From contig JAITAZ010000590.1 of NCBI GenBank assembly GCA_031283825.1, forward strand, positions 1 to 12,004: 12,004 nt of DNA, in the 5' to 3' direction. Positions 1 through 6,212 of the stretch are shown piece after piece (within the stretch, counting starts at the first letter, position 1; the number at the start of each line of letters is the position of its first letter). The stretch comes from Planctomycetaceae bacterium. Its GTDB lineage: Bacteria > Planctomycetota > Planctomycetia > Pirellulales > Thermoguttaceae. Made by a program: the position numbers and the translations under genes. The notes under the pieces were generated by a model. The model ran no database searches. It was not told the DNA's origin and saw only the letters and a list, made by a program, of their open reading frames with translations.

Positions 1-49
1 TAAAAATAAATCTTACATGAGGTTTTTAGAAGTTCCCATTTGTTAATTT

Positions 50-100
50 GTAACTATTCACTTTTTAATTTTTTCGATAAAAATTTCCGTGAACGGTTAC
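50..100 (+). repeat. 51-bp element, copy 1
   Basis: GTAACTATTCAC (50-61), an AT-rich centre ending AAAAATTTCC, then GTGAACGGTTAC (89-100). It is preceded by TTGTTAATTT. The two 12-mers are roughly inverted. The same layout recurs at 5282-5339 and 5982-6032. Confidence 0.8.
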
Positions 101-113
101 GATAATTTTTTGG

Positions 114-263
114 GGGGACACTGGGGACGTTCTTGTTTGAAATAGGGGATTAATGTCTCGGGGGGACAAAATTTAAAGAAAAAAATTTCTCTTTTAACAA
201 TGCTGTTATTTTCTGTTGAGTCGTTAATCATGGTTTTTAAATTAGTGTGTCCCCAGTGTCCCC
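114..263. repeat. G/C-rich inverted repeat around a 120-bp loop
   Basis: GGGGACACTGGGGAC (114-128) is repeated perfectly inverted as GTCCCCAGTGTCCCC (249-263). Further GGGGGGACA (160-168) and TGTCCCCT units lie inside and outside, so longer imperfect pairing is possible. There is no coding frame inside. Confidence 0.75.
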
Positions 264-377
264 TAAGTCCCCTTTGTCCAATGTCCCCTCAAAAAAAATA
301 ATATGGTTTTTAAAAATACTGTGAACAGTTACTATTTCGTAATAATTTAAATGCAATTTTATTTAGCCCAGAATGAC

Positions 378-421
378 GCTAACTAAAAAAATAAAACTCG
401 CAGCAAGTGCGTAACATGAGT
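378..421 (-). repeat. 3'-end-associated repeat, subtype 1, copy a
   Basis: Read on the minus strand it begins ACTCATGTTACGCACTTGCT. It matches 8164-8207 at 42 of 44 positions. It lies 19 bp past the lysA stop, in the lysA transcript's sense. Confidence 0.85.
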
Positions 422-439
422 TATTAAAATGTCTATTAC

Positions 440-1693
440 TCACCAATTGTTAATATTTAGAGTGGCGATGTAATCGTTGAAAGTTTCGGCGCGGCGGATT
501 ATTCTGATTTTGCCGGATTTTTCTAGAAGTAATTCGGCGCATCTTAATTTTCCGTTGTATTGAAAACCCATAGCGTATCCGTGAGCGCCGGCGTCGTGAA
601 TTGCTATTAAATCATTGATTTCTAAAGCGGGCAATTCCCGATCAACTGCGAATTTATCGCAATTTTCGCAAAGAGAACCGACAACATCGACTATTTCGGT
701 TGACAAATTTTTGGGGATTGAGTTTTTTACTACAGTAATATGATGATAAGCTCCGTACATTCCGGGTCTCATTAGGTTTGCCATTGATGCATCGACGCCG
801 ATATATTTTTTGTAGGTATCTTTTCGATGAATTACTTTAGTAATTAAAATTCCGGATTCGGCGGCGACAAGACGACCTGATTCTGTAAAGATTTTAATTG
901 GCGGGAGAGTTCCGGCATTGTTTAATTTTTCGTATTCGGCGTTAATTTCTTTTCCGATTTTTATCAGGTTGAGCGGCGATTGTTCTGGTTTGTAGGCGAC
1001 TCCGAAACCTCCGCCAAGATTTACAAAGCTAATATTGACGTTTGTTTGTTGTTTAATTTTTATGACTAGGTCGAAAATTGTTTTTGCAGTTGTAACGAAG
1101 AAATTTTCATCTAGCAAGTTTGACGCAATCATCGTGTGTAGTCCGAATTGTTTTATTCCTTTTGATTTTGCGAGAGTGAAAGCGTCGAATAATTGTTTTG
1201 TTGTCAAGCCGTATTTTGCTTCGACTGGATTACCAATAACACTTGAGACATTATACAAAGGTCCCGGATTCCATCGAAAGCAGATAATATCCGGCAAACC
1301 AGCGCAATTTTCTAGAGTTTGTAGATCGGTGATATCGTCGAGATTTATAATGGCGTTTAATTGTTTTGCTTTTATGTATTCTGCTGTTGGCGTATCGTTT
1401 GAGGTGAACATAATATTCTCTCCAACGATACCGAGTCTTTCGCAGATGAGTAATTCGGCGAGACTTGAGCAATCGCAACCGAGTCCTTCGTTTGTAAGGA
1501 TTTTTAGTATTTCAGGATTTGGATTTGCTTTTACGGCGAAGTATTCTTTATATCCTTTATTCCATTCAAATGCTTTATTGAACAATCGCGCATTTTCCCG
1601 AAGAGTTTCTTCATCGTAAAGATAAAATGGAGTCGGATATTGCTCGGCAATTGATTTAATAAATTCGTCGTTATATTTAAGTTTTTTTAACAT
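440..1693 (-). CDS. lysA: Diaminopimelate decarboxylase, PLP-dependent
   Basis: Catalyses the last step of lysine synthesis, meso-diaminopimelate to L-lysine plus CO2, in the cytoplasm. The 417-residue length is usual for the family. Seen: the N-terminal TIM-barrel (fold type III) segment with the PLP lysine in EYFAVKANP (Lys55), a GLHTMIASN stretch where many LysA proteins have HIGSQ, the phosphate-binding loop NLGGGFG, and ESGR in place of the common EPGR. The C-terminal beta domain has CENCDKFAVDRELP, which supplies the active-site Cys across the dimer, and then DAGAHGYAMGFQYNGKLR. The His-type GAHG and CEN-DKFA motifs match, from memory, a LysA branch found in Bacteroidota and Clostridia. 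Other group IV decarboxylases (arginine, carboxynorspermidine) are less likely because of the CEN-DKFA motif. The ATG at 1691-1693 starts immediately before the conserved N-terminus but has no clear Shine-Dalgarno. No other lysine gene is adjacent. A repeat lies 19 bp past the stop. Confidence 0.93.
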   Translation of the reverse strand: MLKKLKYNDEFIKSIAEQYPTPFYLYDEETLRENARLFNKAFEWNKGYKEYFAVKANPNPEILKILTNEGLGCDCSSLAELLICERLGIVGENIMFTSNDTPTAEYIKAKQLNAIINLDDITDLQTLENCAGLPDIICFRWNPGPLYNVSSVIGNPVEAKYGLTTKQLFDAFTLAKSKGIKQFGLHTMIASNLLDENFFVTTAKTIFDLVIKIKQQTNVNISFVNLGGGFGVAYKPEQSPLNLIKIGKEINAEYEKLNNAGTLPPIKIFTESGRLVAAESGILITKVIHRKDTYKKYIGVDASMANLMRPGMYGAYHHITVVKNSIPKNLSTEIVDVVGSLCENCDKFAVDRELPALEINDLIAIHDAGAHGYAMGFQYNGKLRCAELLLEKSGKIRIIRRAETFNDYIATLNINNW

Positions 1694-1733
1694 GATTTTT
1701 TGTTACGTTAATTGTTGAAAAAAATATTTCGAT

Positions 1734-1763
1734 AATATATCAGTGAAATTTTTGTTTTGTCCA
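1734..1763 (-). promoter_or_regulatory. Possible lysA promoter
   Basis: On the minus strand TGGACA (1758-1763) and TATATT (1734-1739) are 18 bp apart, each one base from the sigma-70 consensus. Transcription would start about 35 nt before the lysA ATG. In AT-rich DNA such matches can arise by chance. Confidence 0.4.
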
Positions 1764-1835
1764 TTGAGTCCATCAATTGGGACACAACTTATTTTCTACT
1801 CTTTCGGAAACTTGAAGGTTAAAATAATTTTTGAA

Positions 1836-1913
1836 TTTTTAGAGATTCCCGATTATCGATCAGATAGGCGATCTGATCAATAATCGCCTATTATAAAAGG
1901 GAACTTCTAAAAA
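1836..1913. repeat. Nested inverted repeat with a GATC palindrome core
   Basis: Outer arms TTTTTAGAGATTCCC (1836-1850) and GGGAACTTCTAAAAA (1899-1913) pair with two mismatches. The core GATCAGAT-AGGCG-ATCTGATC (1858-1878) is a perfect hairpin. The right arm is an exact inverted copy of 23-37. Confidence 0.75.
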
Positions 1914-1969
1914 CTCGTTTTTTTATTAACCACAGAGAACACAGATTAAAACCATATTATTTTTTTCTT

Positions 1970-2023
1970 GTGAACGGTTACAAAATTCCCCTATTATCCG
2001 TGTTTAAAACCGTGAACGGTAAC
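1970..2023 (+). repeat. Directly repeated 12-mer pair
   Basis: GTGAACGGTTAC (1970-1981) and GTGAACGGTAAC (2012-2023) in the same orientation, 30 bp apart, after a copy of AAAACCATATTATTTTTTT (1948-1966). Confidence 0.7.
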
Positions 2024-2055
2024 TAATATTTTTTGTACGTTTTTTGATTTTAATC

Positions 2056-2211
2056 TTAAAATGTAATGAGTGTAGGGGGTATAGGGGCTGTTTGCAATAA
2101 TCTATTGGCGACGATTATAATTTTGTTTTCTGGTATTAGTCGTCTATATTTTTTTAATTTTGTTTGCTTTTGTTCAAGTATGGTGTAGAGTATGGGGACG
2201 TTGAGAGACAT
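2056..2211 (-). CDS. Doubtful 51-residue open frame
   Basis: A short ATG frame in the large spacer between lysA and the lipoprotein gene. The predicted product begins MSLNVPILYTILEQKQTKLK, continues with a basic, hydrophobic middle and ends in a Pro/Thr-rich tail encoded by C-rich low-complexity DNA. There is only a weak AAGG about 10 nt before the ATG. It matches no family I know. It is listed because the first 40 residues look protein-like; chance is at least as likely. Confidence 0.15.
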   Translation of the reverse strand: MSLNVPILYTILEQKQTKLKKYRRLIPENKIIIVANRLLQTAPIPPTLITF

Positions 2212-2238
2212 TTCAATTGACCTTAATATCCGACAGTT

Positions 2239-2340
2239 TTTTAAACTGCTCGCACTTGAATTTTCAGTTAGAGTTGCCTGTTTATTTTTGGAAATCAGGC
2301 TTTTACTTTTTTGAGTCGTCGAAAATCATAGTACGAGTTT
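2239..2340 (+). repeat. ~100-bp repeat, copy 1
   Basis: Begins TTTTAAACTGCTCGCACTTG and ends CATAGTACGA. It aligns along its length with 10974-11075, by eye at about three quarters identity. A diverged third copy of the first half lies at 2469-2540. Confidence 0.7.
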
Positions 2341-2538
2341 TATGCGGCATTGAATTGACTCGATAAATATCAACTGTTGACAATGATCCGTTCCCATTCC
2401 CCCTTTTTTCGCGACCCATCCCCCTCCCTTTTGTGATGTCAATACGGATTGTTTTTTGAAAGTTGATATTTTAAACGACCCGTACTTGAATTTACGATTA
2501 GAATCGTCAGCTTACCTATCGGAAAACTGGCGGCGATA

Positions 2539-2568
2539 ACCAAAAATTAAAGCGCGAACAGTTTAAAA
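2539..2568 (-). repeat. Inverted end of the ~100-bp repeat, upstream of the lipoprotein gene
   Basis: On the minus strand it reads GTTTTAAACTGTTCGCGCTT and on, matching the start of the repeat at 2236-2269. With that copy it bounds a ~330-bp unit with inverted ends. A similar inverted end lies just before pckA. Confidence 0.6.
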
Positions 2569-2669
2569 CTTTTGAATTGCCGAATTTTCTAGTATGAACG
2601 ACAACTATGAATATGCTGATTTTTTACCATTTCCCCCCTTGAACAAAAAATTTTTTAGGAGAAACATTC

Positions 2670-2966
2670 ATGAAGAAATTCACGTTGTTTACTACGTTGG
2701 CATTATTTTTGTCGGCGTGCGCGATAGGTTGCAGTACGGACGGAACGAATAGTTTTTGTCGAACGGGTTCGCTTTTTCCCGTACTACGATCAAATGTTAA
2801 AGACACGGTTTACACGTTAAAATATGGAAATCAAAACAACTGCGATCCATGCGAACCGGTTCAACCGTGTACTCCTTGCGAGCCGGTATGTAATCCATGC
2901 GATAACGTCAATTGTGTCAGTCCCATCGGTACTGTCGGCCCCGGCAGACCCACTTCAGGAGGCTGA
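2670..2966 (+). CDS. Small cysteine-rich predicted lipoprotein
   Basis: A 98-residue protein of unknown function. The first 21 residues form a lipoprotein-type signal: MKK, then a hydrophobic stretch and two possible lipobox cysteines, LSA-Cys17 and AIG-Cys21. The mature part has a Cys-Arg-Thr-Gly-Ser-Leu-Phe-Pro segment (residues 30-37). It then has a run of Pro-Cys and Cys-x2-Cys units between residues 58 and 82 (Cys58, 61, 67, 70, 74, 77, 82) and a Gly/Pro-rich tail. The Cys-Glu-Pro-Val and Cys-x-Pro-Cys repetition could bind metal or form disulfides in the envelope; this is inference. The start is well set: AGGAG at 2657-2661 lies 8 nt before the ATG. It is a single-gene unit, with an intrinsic terminator 165 bp after the stop. 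It resembles short lipoproteins I associate with Planctomycetota, but I cannot name a family. Confidence 0.8.
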   Translation: MKKFTLFTTLALFLSACAIGCSTDGTNSFCRTGSLFPVLRSNVKDTVYTLKYGNQNNCDPCEPVQPCTPCEPVCNPCDNVNCVSPIGTVGPGRPTSGG

Positions 2967-3130
2967 TATTATATTGAGTTAATCTTAATATTTTATTCGC
3001 CTATTTTGAATGATTATTCACATTGTTCACGTTTAATACGCCAGTAATATTGGCAAGTTTCAGCTTAGATATCTCGTTTCGACTTTTGCATATTATTGAA
3101 ATTAACAACGCGTTCAAATATAACCAATCG

Positions 3131-3171
3131 ACCGCAAACAAAGATTAATTTCTGAGTTTGCGGTTTTTTTT
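3131..3171 (+). terminator. Intrinsic terminator after the lipoprotein gene
   Basis: A perfect 9-bp stem ACCGCAAAC / GTTTGCGGT (3131-3139 with 3156-3164), a 16-nt loop and a run of eight T (3164-3171). It is oriented to end transcription from the lipoprotein gene and shields pyrG from it. Confidence 0.85.
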
Positions 3172-3221
3172 GTAACTATGTAACCGTTCACGTTTTTTAA
3201 AAAACCATATTATTTTTTTGG

Positions 3222-3301
3222 GTAACCGTTCACGTTCACAAGAAAAAATCCTACGCCCTGAAAGGGCTTAGGAAATTTTTCTCTTGTGCGTGAACGGTAA
3301 T
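3222..3301. repeat. ~80-bp foldback element, copy 1
   Basis: Nearly palindromic along its length: GTAACCGTTCAC at the left, GTGAACGGTAAT at the right, inner arms with CACAAGA..AAAAA and TCCTACGCCCT, closing on GAAAGGGC. As RNA it would form one long hairpin. It resembles a miniature foldback element with 12-bp ends. A second copy lies at 5842-5918. Confidence 0.85.
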
Positions 3302-3385
3302 AATATTTTAAAATTATAAATTTAACTCTTGCGTTGAAATTTTTTTGGCTTTAACTATTTTCAGATTTCATCGTGGATAATTAAC

Positions 3386-5005
3386 ATGGCAAAATTTATT
3401 TTTGTTACAGGCGGAGTCGTTAGCTCACTTGGTAAAGGTTTGACTTGCGCGTCAATCGGAATGCTGCTTGAACATCGCGGACTTAGCGTTCGTTTGCAGA
3501 AATTCGATCCTTATATCAATGTCAATCCGGGTCTGCTATCGCCGGCTCAACACGGAGAAGTTTACGTTCTCGACGACGGCTCAACAACCGATCTCGATCT
3601 CGGACACTACGAAAGATTCACAAACACAAAATTAACATGGTACAGCAGTTGGACTACCGGACAAATCTATCAACGAGTCTTTGAAAAAGAAAATCGCGGA
3701 GAATATCAAGGCGCAACTATTCAAGTAATTCCTCATATCACCGACGAAATTAAACATTGTATAAAACGTCTAGCAAGCTCTGATATCGACGTTGTCATTA
3801 CAGAAATCGGAGGAACTGTCGGCGATATCGAAAGTCTGCCTCACATGGAAGCAATTCGACAATTTGCTTTGGATGTCGGCAAAGAAAATTGTCTATATAT
3901 TCATCTCACACTGATTCCATTTCTCAAAGCCGCAAAAGAATTGAAAACAAAACCAACACAATACAGTGTCGGTCAATTGCGTCAAATCGGTATTCAACCT
4001 GATATTCTTATTTGTCGGACAGAAGTATCGTTATCGCAGGAAGAGCGGATGAAAATCGGCTTGTTTTGCAATATCGCAACCGACGCAGTAATAGAAGAGA
4101 AAGATAAAGATTTTTCTATCTACGAAGTTCCGCTGAGTCTAACCGAAAATAAATTAGACCAAATAATAGTTGACAAGTTGCATATTACTAAAGCCGCGCC
4201 GCTCGACCTCACTGACTGGCGGGAGTTGACGCGTAAACTTCGTAATCCGCAACACGAAATAACAGTTGCGGTTGTTGGAGAATTCGCAGGTTATAGAGAC
4301 GCTTACAAGTCAACTTATGAAGCGTTGGAACATGCCGGAGTTCAATGCAATACGCGAATCCGCATATTGTGGAAACCAAGCCGCGAAGTCCTATTACCGG
4401 ATACAAAATACGAGTTAAATAAAGTAAATGCTATTGTCGTTTCAGGAAGTTTTGGCGAATCTGAAATTGACGGCAAGATAGAATCGGTTCGTATTGCAAG
4501 AGAAAATAATATTCCGTTTCTTGGAATTGGTCTTGGGATGCAAGCGGCGATTATTGAATTTGCCCGAAACGTGATGTGTCTTGAGAATGCAAACTCTACC
4601 GAATACGATAAAGACTCGGCGAATCCTGTAATTTCTCTACTTGACGAGCGACGAACTTACATTCGAGACGGCGGAACGTTGAAAATCGGCGCGGACACGA
4701 CTGTATTTAAAGTCGGCAGTAAGATTTACGATGCGTATGATAAAAATCAGCTTGCTTACGAGCGATTTAGACATCGTTATGAGTTTAACAATCAATATCG
4801 CGAACAACTTGAACGCAGCGAGATGCAAATTACGGCAATGAGTCCGGACAGTTTATTAGTTCAGGGCGTGGAGTTATTGAATCATGATTGGTTTGTAGGA
4901 GTTCAGTATCACCCAGAATTTAAGTCTCAACCGACCAAACCTCATCCGTTGTTTCTAGCTCTAGTAAACGCCGCAATTAAAATGTCGAGTAAAAATAAAA
5001 ATTGA
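3386..5005 (+). CDS. pyrG: CTP synthase with substituted glutaminase nucleophile
   Basis: Converts UTP to CTP with ATP and a nitrogen donor, in the cytoplasm. Full length at 539 residues. The amidoligase domain (about 1-265) is conserved: [13 protein letters not shown] with P-loop Lys17, [46 protein letters not shown] and IGIQPDI. The class-I glutamine amidotransferase domain (about 285-530) is present, but the usual GICLGMQ reads GIGLGMQ. The nucleophilic Cys is therefore Gly382 (codon GGT, 4529-4531). The PGGFG oxyanion-hole loop reads SGSFG (353-357), and the Arg-Gly after it, tied to GTP activation in the family, is Ser359-Glu360. His509 and Glu511 of the triad remain in VGVQYHPEF. Inference: it cannot use glutamine and depends on free ammonia. 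The start codon begins the conserved [10 protein letters not shown]; the only ribosome-binding hint is GTGGA at 3373-3377. It stands alone between repeat clusters. Confidence 0.97.
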   Translation: MAKFIFVTGGVVSSLGKGLTCASIGMLLEHRGLSVRLQKFDPYINVNPGLLSPAQHGEVYVLDDGSTTDLDLGHYERFTNTKLTWYSSWTTGQIYQRVFEKENRGEYQGATIQVIPHITDEIKHCIKRLASSDIDVVITEIGGTVGDIESLPHMEAIRQFALDVGKENCLYIHLTLIPFLKAAKELKTKPTQYSVGQLRQIGIQPDILICRTEVSLSQEERMKIGLFCNIATDAVIEEKDKDFSIYEVPLSLTENKLDQIIVDKLHITKAAPLDLTDWRELTRKLRNPQHEITVAVVGEFAGYRDAYKSTYEALEHAGVQCNTRIRILWKPSREVLLPDTKYELNKVNAIVVSGSFGESEIDGKIESVRIARENNIPFLGIGLGMQAAIIEFARNVMCLENANSTEYDKDSANPVISLLDERRTYIRDGGTLKIGADTTVFKVGSKIYDAYDKNQLAYERFRHRYEFNNQYREQLERSEMQITAMSPDSLLVQGVELLNHDWFVGVQYHPEFKSQPTKPHPLFLALVNAAIKMSSKNKN

Positions 5006-5022
5006 AATATCAGCGAAATATT

Positions 5023-5057
5023 ACTCATGTTACGCAGTATTTGTCCGTCAGTAGGCG
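5023..5057 (+). repeat. 3'-end-associated repeat, subtype 2, copy a
   Basis: Shares ACTCATGTTACGCA with subtype 1, then diverges to a TTGTCCG..CAGTAGGCG tail. It starts 17 bp after the pyrG stop in the pyrG sense and matches 6114-6148 (inverted) at 33 of 35 positions. Confidence 0.85.
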
Positions 5058-5063
5058 TTTATT

Positions 5064-5084
5064 GATCAGGTAGGCGACCTGATC
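5064..5084. repeat. GATC-bounded palindrome, copy after pyrG
   Basis: GATCAGGT-AGGCG-ACCTGATC, a perfect 8-bp stem with a 5-nt loop, beside TAGGCGTTTATT. The same unit with CAATAAACGCCTACTGA beside it recurs inverted at 8263-8284, and a variant lies at 1858-1878. Confidence 0.8.
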
Positions 5085-5177
5085 GATGGTTATTTGCTTA
5101 TGGAACAGTTACGAAATATTACTTATTTGTAACCGTTCACAGGTTTTTAAATTCGGATTTGAATTGCTAAACCCGAT

Positions 5178-5268
5178 GTAGAGACGCAATGCCTTGCGTC
5201 TCTATTGGTGATCTTTTGATCGAATGTAGGTTTAAACAACAATAGAGACGCAAGGCATTGCGTCTCTA
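5178..5268. repeat. Pair of REP-like hairpins in inverted orientation
   Basis: Two 26-bp palindromes, TAGAGACGCAA...TTGCGTCTCTA, at 5179-5204 and 5243-5268. The second is the exact reverse complement of the first, 38 bp away, like the paired REPs of BIMEs. The first has the GTAG foot (5178-5181) typical of REP sequences handled by RAYT transposases. Confidence 0.8.
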
Positions 5269-5281
5269 ATTTTGTTAATTT

Positions 5282-5339
5282 GTAACTATTCACGTTTGAA
5301 TTTTTTGATAAAAAAATAAACAATTTCGAGAACGGTTAC
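5282..5339 (+). repeat. 51-bp element, copy 2 (58 bp)
   Basis: Same order as copy 1: TTGTTAATTT, GTAACTATTCAC, an AT-rich centre a few bases longer, then GAGAACGGTTAC. It ends 23 bp before the membrane-protein gene and 15 bp before its Shine-Dalgarno, so it sits in that gene's promoter or leader. Confidence 0.75.
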
Positions 5340-5362
5340 ACTTATTTTTTATTGGAGGTAAT

Positions 5363-5728
5363 ATGCAATTATTCAAGAAGTATATTTTTTATTTATTTAG
5401 ATGGCAGCTTTCGACGCCAATATTAGCGATTGTTTTATGGTTATTGCACGGATACAACGGAATAATTGTAACGATAATTGCTAATTTTATCGGCGGATTG
5501 ATCTTTTTTTGGATAGACCGGATTATTTTCAGAGTTGAGTTTACGAATCCGCTGTGGGAAATAAGAGACAATATCACGTGCGTCTCGTGCGGCAAAATTT
5601 GCGAAGGATTCAGACTCGTGAAGACAAAAAATTATGATCGCATAAATGACAAACAATCAGAATTTCGTTGTCCCGAATGCTCAAAAGAAAAAATCAAAGA
5701 GCTATCAAATCGCGGAGTAATTATTTAA
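5363..5728 (+). CDS. Small membrane protein with C-terminal zinc ribbon
   Basis: A 121-residue protein of unknown function. Two predicted transmembrane helices occupy about residues 16-31 and 33-56; the second contains ANFIGGLIFFWIDRIIF. The C-terminal soluble part has two cysteine knuckles, Cys73-x2-Cys76 and Cys103-x2-Cys106, spaced like a zinc ribbon, plus an extra Cys80. Basic residues around both helices make a cytoplasmic ribbon plausible; this is inference. RWQLSTPILA at the start of helix 1 looks like a conserved family signature, but I do not recognise a named family. The start is supported by a full GGAGGT at 5354-5359, although only 3 nt separate it from the ATG. A repeat copy ends 23 bp upstream, so the promoter must lie in or before the repeat. 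Confidence 0.78.
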   Translation: MQLFKKYIFYLFRWQLSTPILAIVLWLLHGYNGIIVTIIANFIGGLIFFWIDRIIFRVEFTNPLWEIRDNITCVSCGKICEGFRLVKTKNYDRINDKQSEFRCPECSKEKIKELSNRGVII

Positions 5729-5841
5729 GACTTCACAATTGCGAACAGTTTAAAAATAATTGTACAAAAAATTCTAATGACAAATTACAAAATTTTGTAT
5801 GTTTTGTTATTTTTGTTTATTTTGTATTCTTAAAAAAATTT

Positions 5842-5918
5842 GTAACCATTCACGCAAAGAGAAAATTTCCTACGCCTCGAAGGGGCAACGGAGTTTTCTC
5901 TTGTGCGTGAACGGTTAC
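5842..5918. repeat. ~80-bp foldback element, copy 2
   Basis: Same plan as 3222-3301: GTAACCATTCAC, an arm with AAGAGAAAATTTCCTACGCC, a GAAGGGGC centre, TTTTCTCTTGTGC and GTGAACGGTTAC (5907-5918). The centre differs more than the arms, as expected for pairing-conserved DNA. Confidence 0.85.
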
Positions 5919-5941
5919 CGTTTTTGAAGGCTAAACCAAAA

Positions 5942-5969
5942 GTAGAGACGCAAAGCATTGCGTCTCTAC
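5942..5969. repeat. REP-like hairpin, single
   Basis: GTAGAGACGCAA and TTGCGTCTCTAC arms, the third copy of the 26-bp palindrome, with GTAG at the left foot and CTAC at the right. It stands alone, directly before a 51-bp element. Confidence 0.8.
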
Positions 5970-5981
5970 GATTGTTAATTT

Positions 5982-6032
5982 GTAACTATTCACGTTTTAA
6001 TTTTGTCAATAAAAATTTCCGTGAACGGTTAC
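5982..6032 (+). repeat. 51-bp element, copy 3
   Basis: GTAACTATTCAC (5982-5993), a centre nearly identical to copy 1, and GTGAACGGTTAC (6021-6032), again after TTGTTAATTT. It directly follows a REP-like hairpin, as copy 2 does. Confidence 0.8.
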
Positions 6033-6113
6033 CTTTATTTTTTCAGTTCGATCCATACGGCTTTTGAAGCTGGCAACTCTGCAATAAAATTCTTAACAAA
6101 AACAAAACAATAT

Positions 6114-6148
6114 CGCCTACTGCCGGACAATTACTGCGTTACATGAGT
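6114..6148 (-). repeat. 3'-end-associated repeat, subtype 2, copy b
   Basis: Inverted copy of 5023-5057 with two differences. Unlike the other three copies, no gene ends beside it in its own orientation; it lies about 350 bp upstream of pckA. Confidence 0.8.
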
Positions 6149-6212
6149 TATTATTTACTCGTAACTAACAAACCAATCTAAATTTTCTACCTATTTTCGC
6201 CTATTTCTCCGC

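Larger units (their letters stand above)
1..439. other. Repeat-rich spacer downstream of lysA
   Basis: No gene seen. From left to right it holds a TTTTTAGAAGTTCCC copy (23-37), a copy of the 51-bp element (50-100), a G-rich/C-rich inverted repeat (114-128 with 249-263), the AAAACCATATTA repeat in reverse (292-310), a GTGAACAGTTAC site (321-332) and a 44-bp repeat (378-421). Confidence 0.7.
1694..2669. other. Long spacer between lysA and the lipoprotein gene
   Basis: Nearly 1 kb without a convincing gene; one doubtful 51-codon frame (2056-2211). It holds the lysA promoter candidate, an inverted repeat around a palindrome (1836-1913), an AACCACAGAGAACACAG tract (1929-1945), GTGAACGGTTAC sites (1970-1981, 2012-2023), three related stretches of a ~100-bp repeat (2239-2340, 2469-2540, 2539-2568 inverted) and two C-rich tracts near 2395-2430 and 2632. 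Confidence 0.6.
2967..3385. other. Spacer between the lipoprotein gene and pyrG
   Basis: Holds the intrinsic terminator (3131-3171), two direct GTAACCGTTCAC sites (3180-3191, 3222-3233) around a copy of AAAACCATATTATTTTTTT (3201-3219), and the foldback element. No convincing pyrG promoter was found in 3302-3385. Confidence 0.6.
5006..5362. other. Repeat cluster between pyrG and the membrane-protein gene
   Basis: No gene. In order: 3'-end repeat (5023-5057), GATC palindrome (5064-5084), a GGAACAGTTAC half-site (5102-5112), GTAACCGTTCAC (5129-5140), two REP-like hairpins (5178-5268) and a 51-bp element (5282-5339). Confidence 0.7.

Noticed and set aside
1035..1619. A 194-codon open frame on the plus strand
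   Set aside because: Antisense to lysA, whose protein is clearly conserved; no ribosome-binding site and a low-complexity product.
5668..5910. An 80-codon plus-strand frame overlapping the end of the membrane-protein gene
   Set aside because: It overlaps the zinc-ribbon coding end in another frame and runs into the foldback element; no ribosome-binding site.
5178..6032. A CRISPR array, because of repeated palindromes at intervals
   Set aside because: The repeats are of several types with irregular spacing and orientation, the spacers are themselves repeated, and there are no cas genes.
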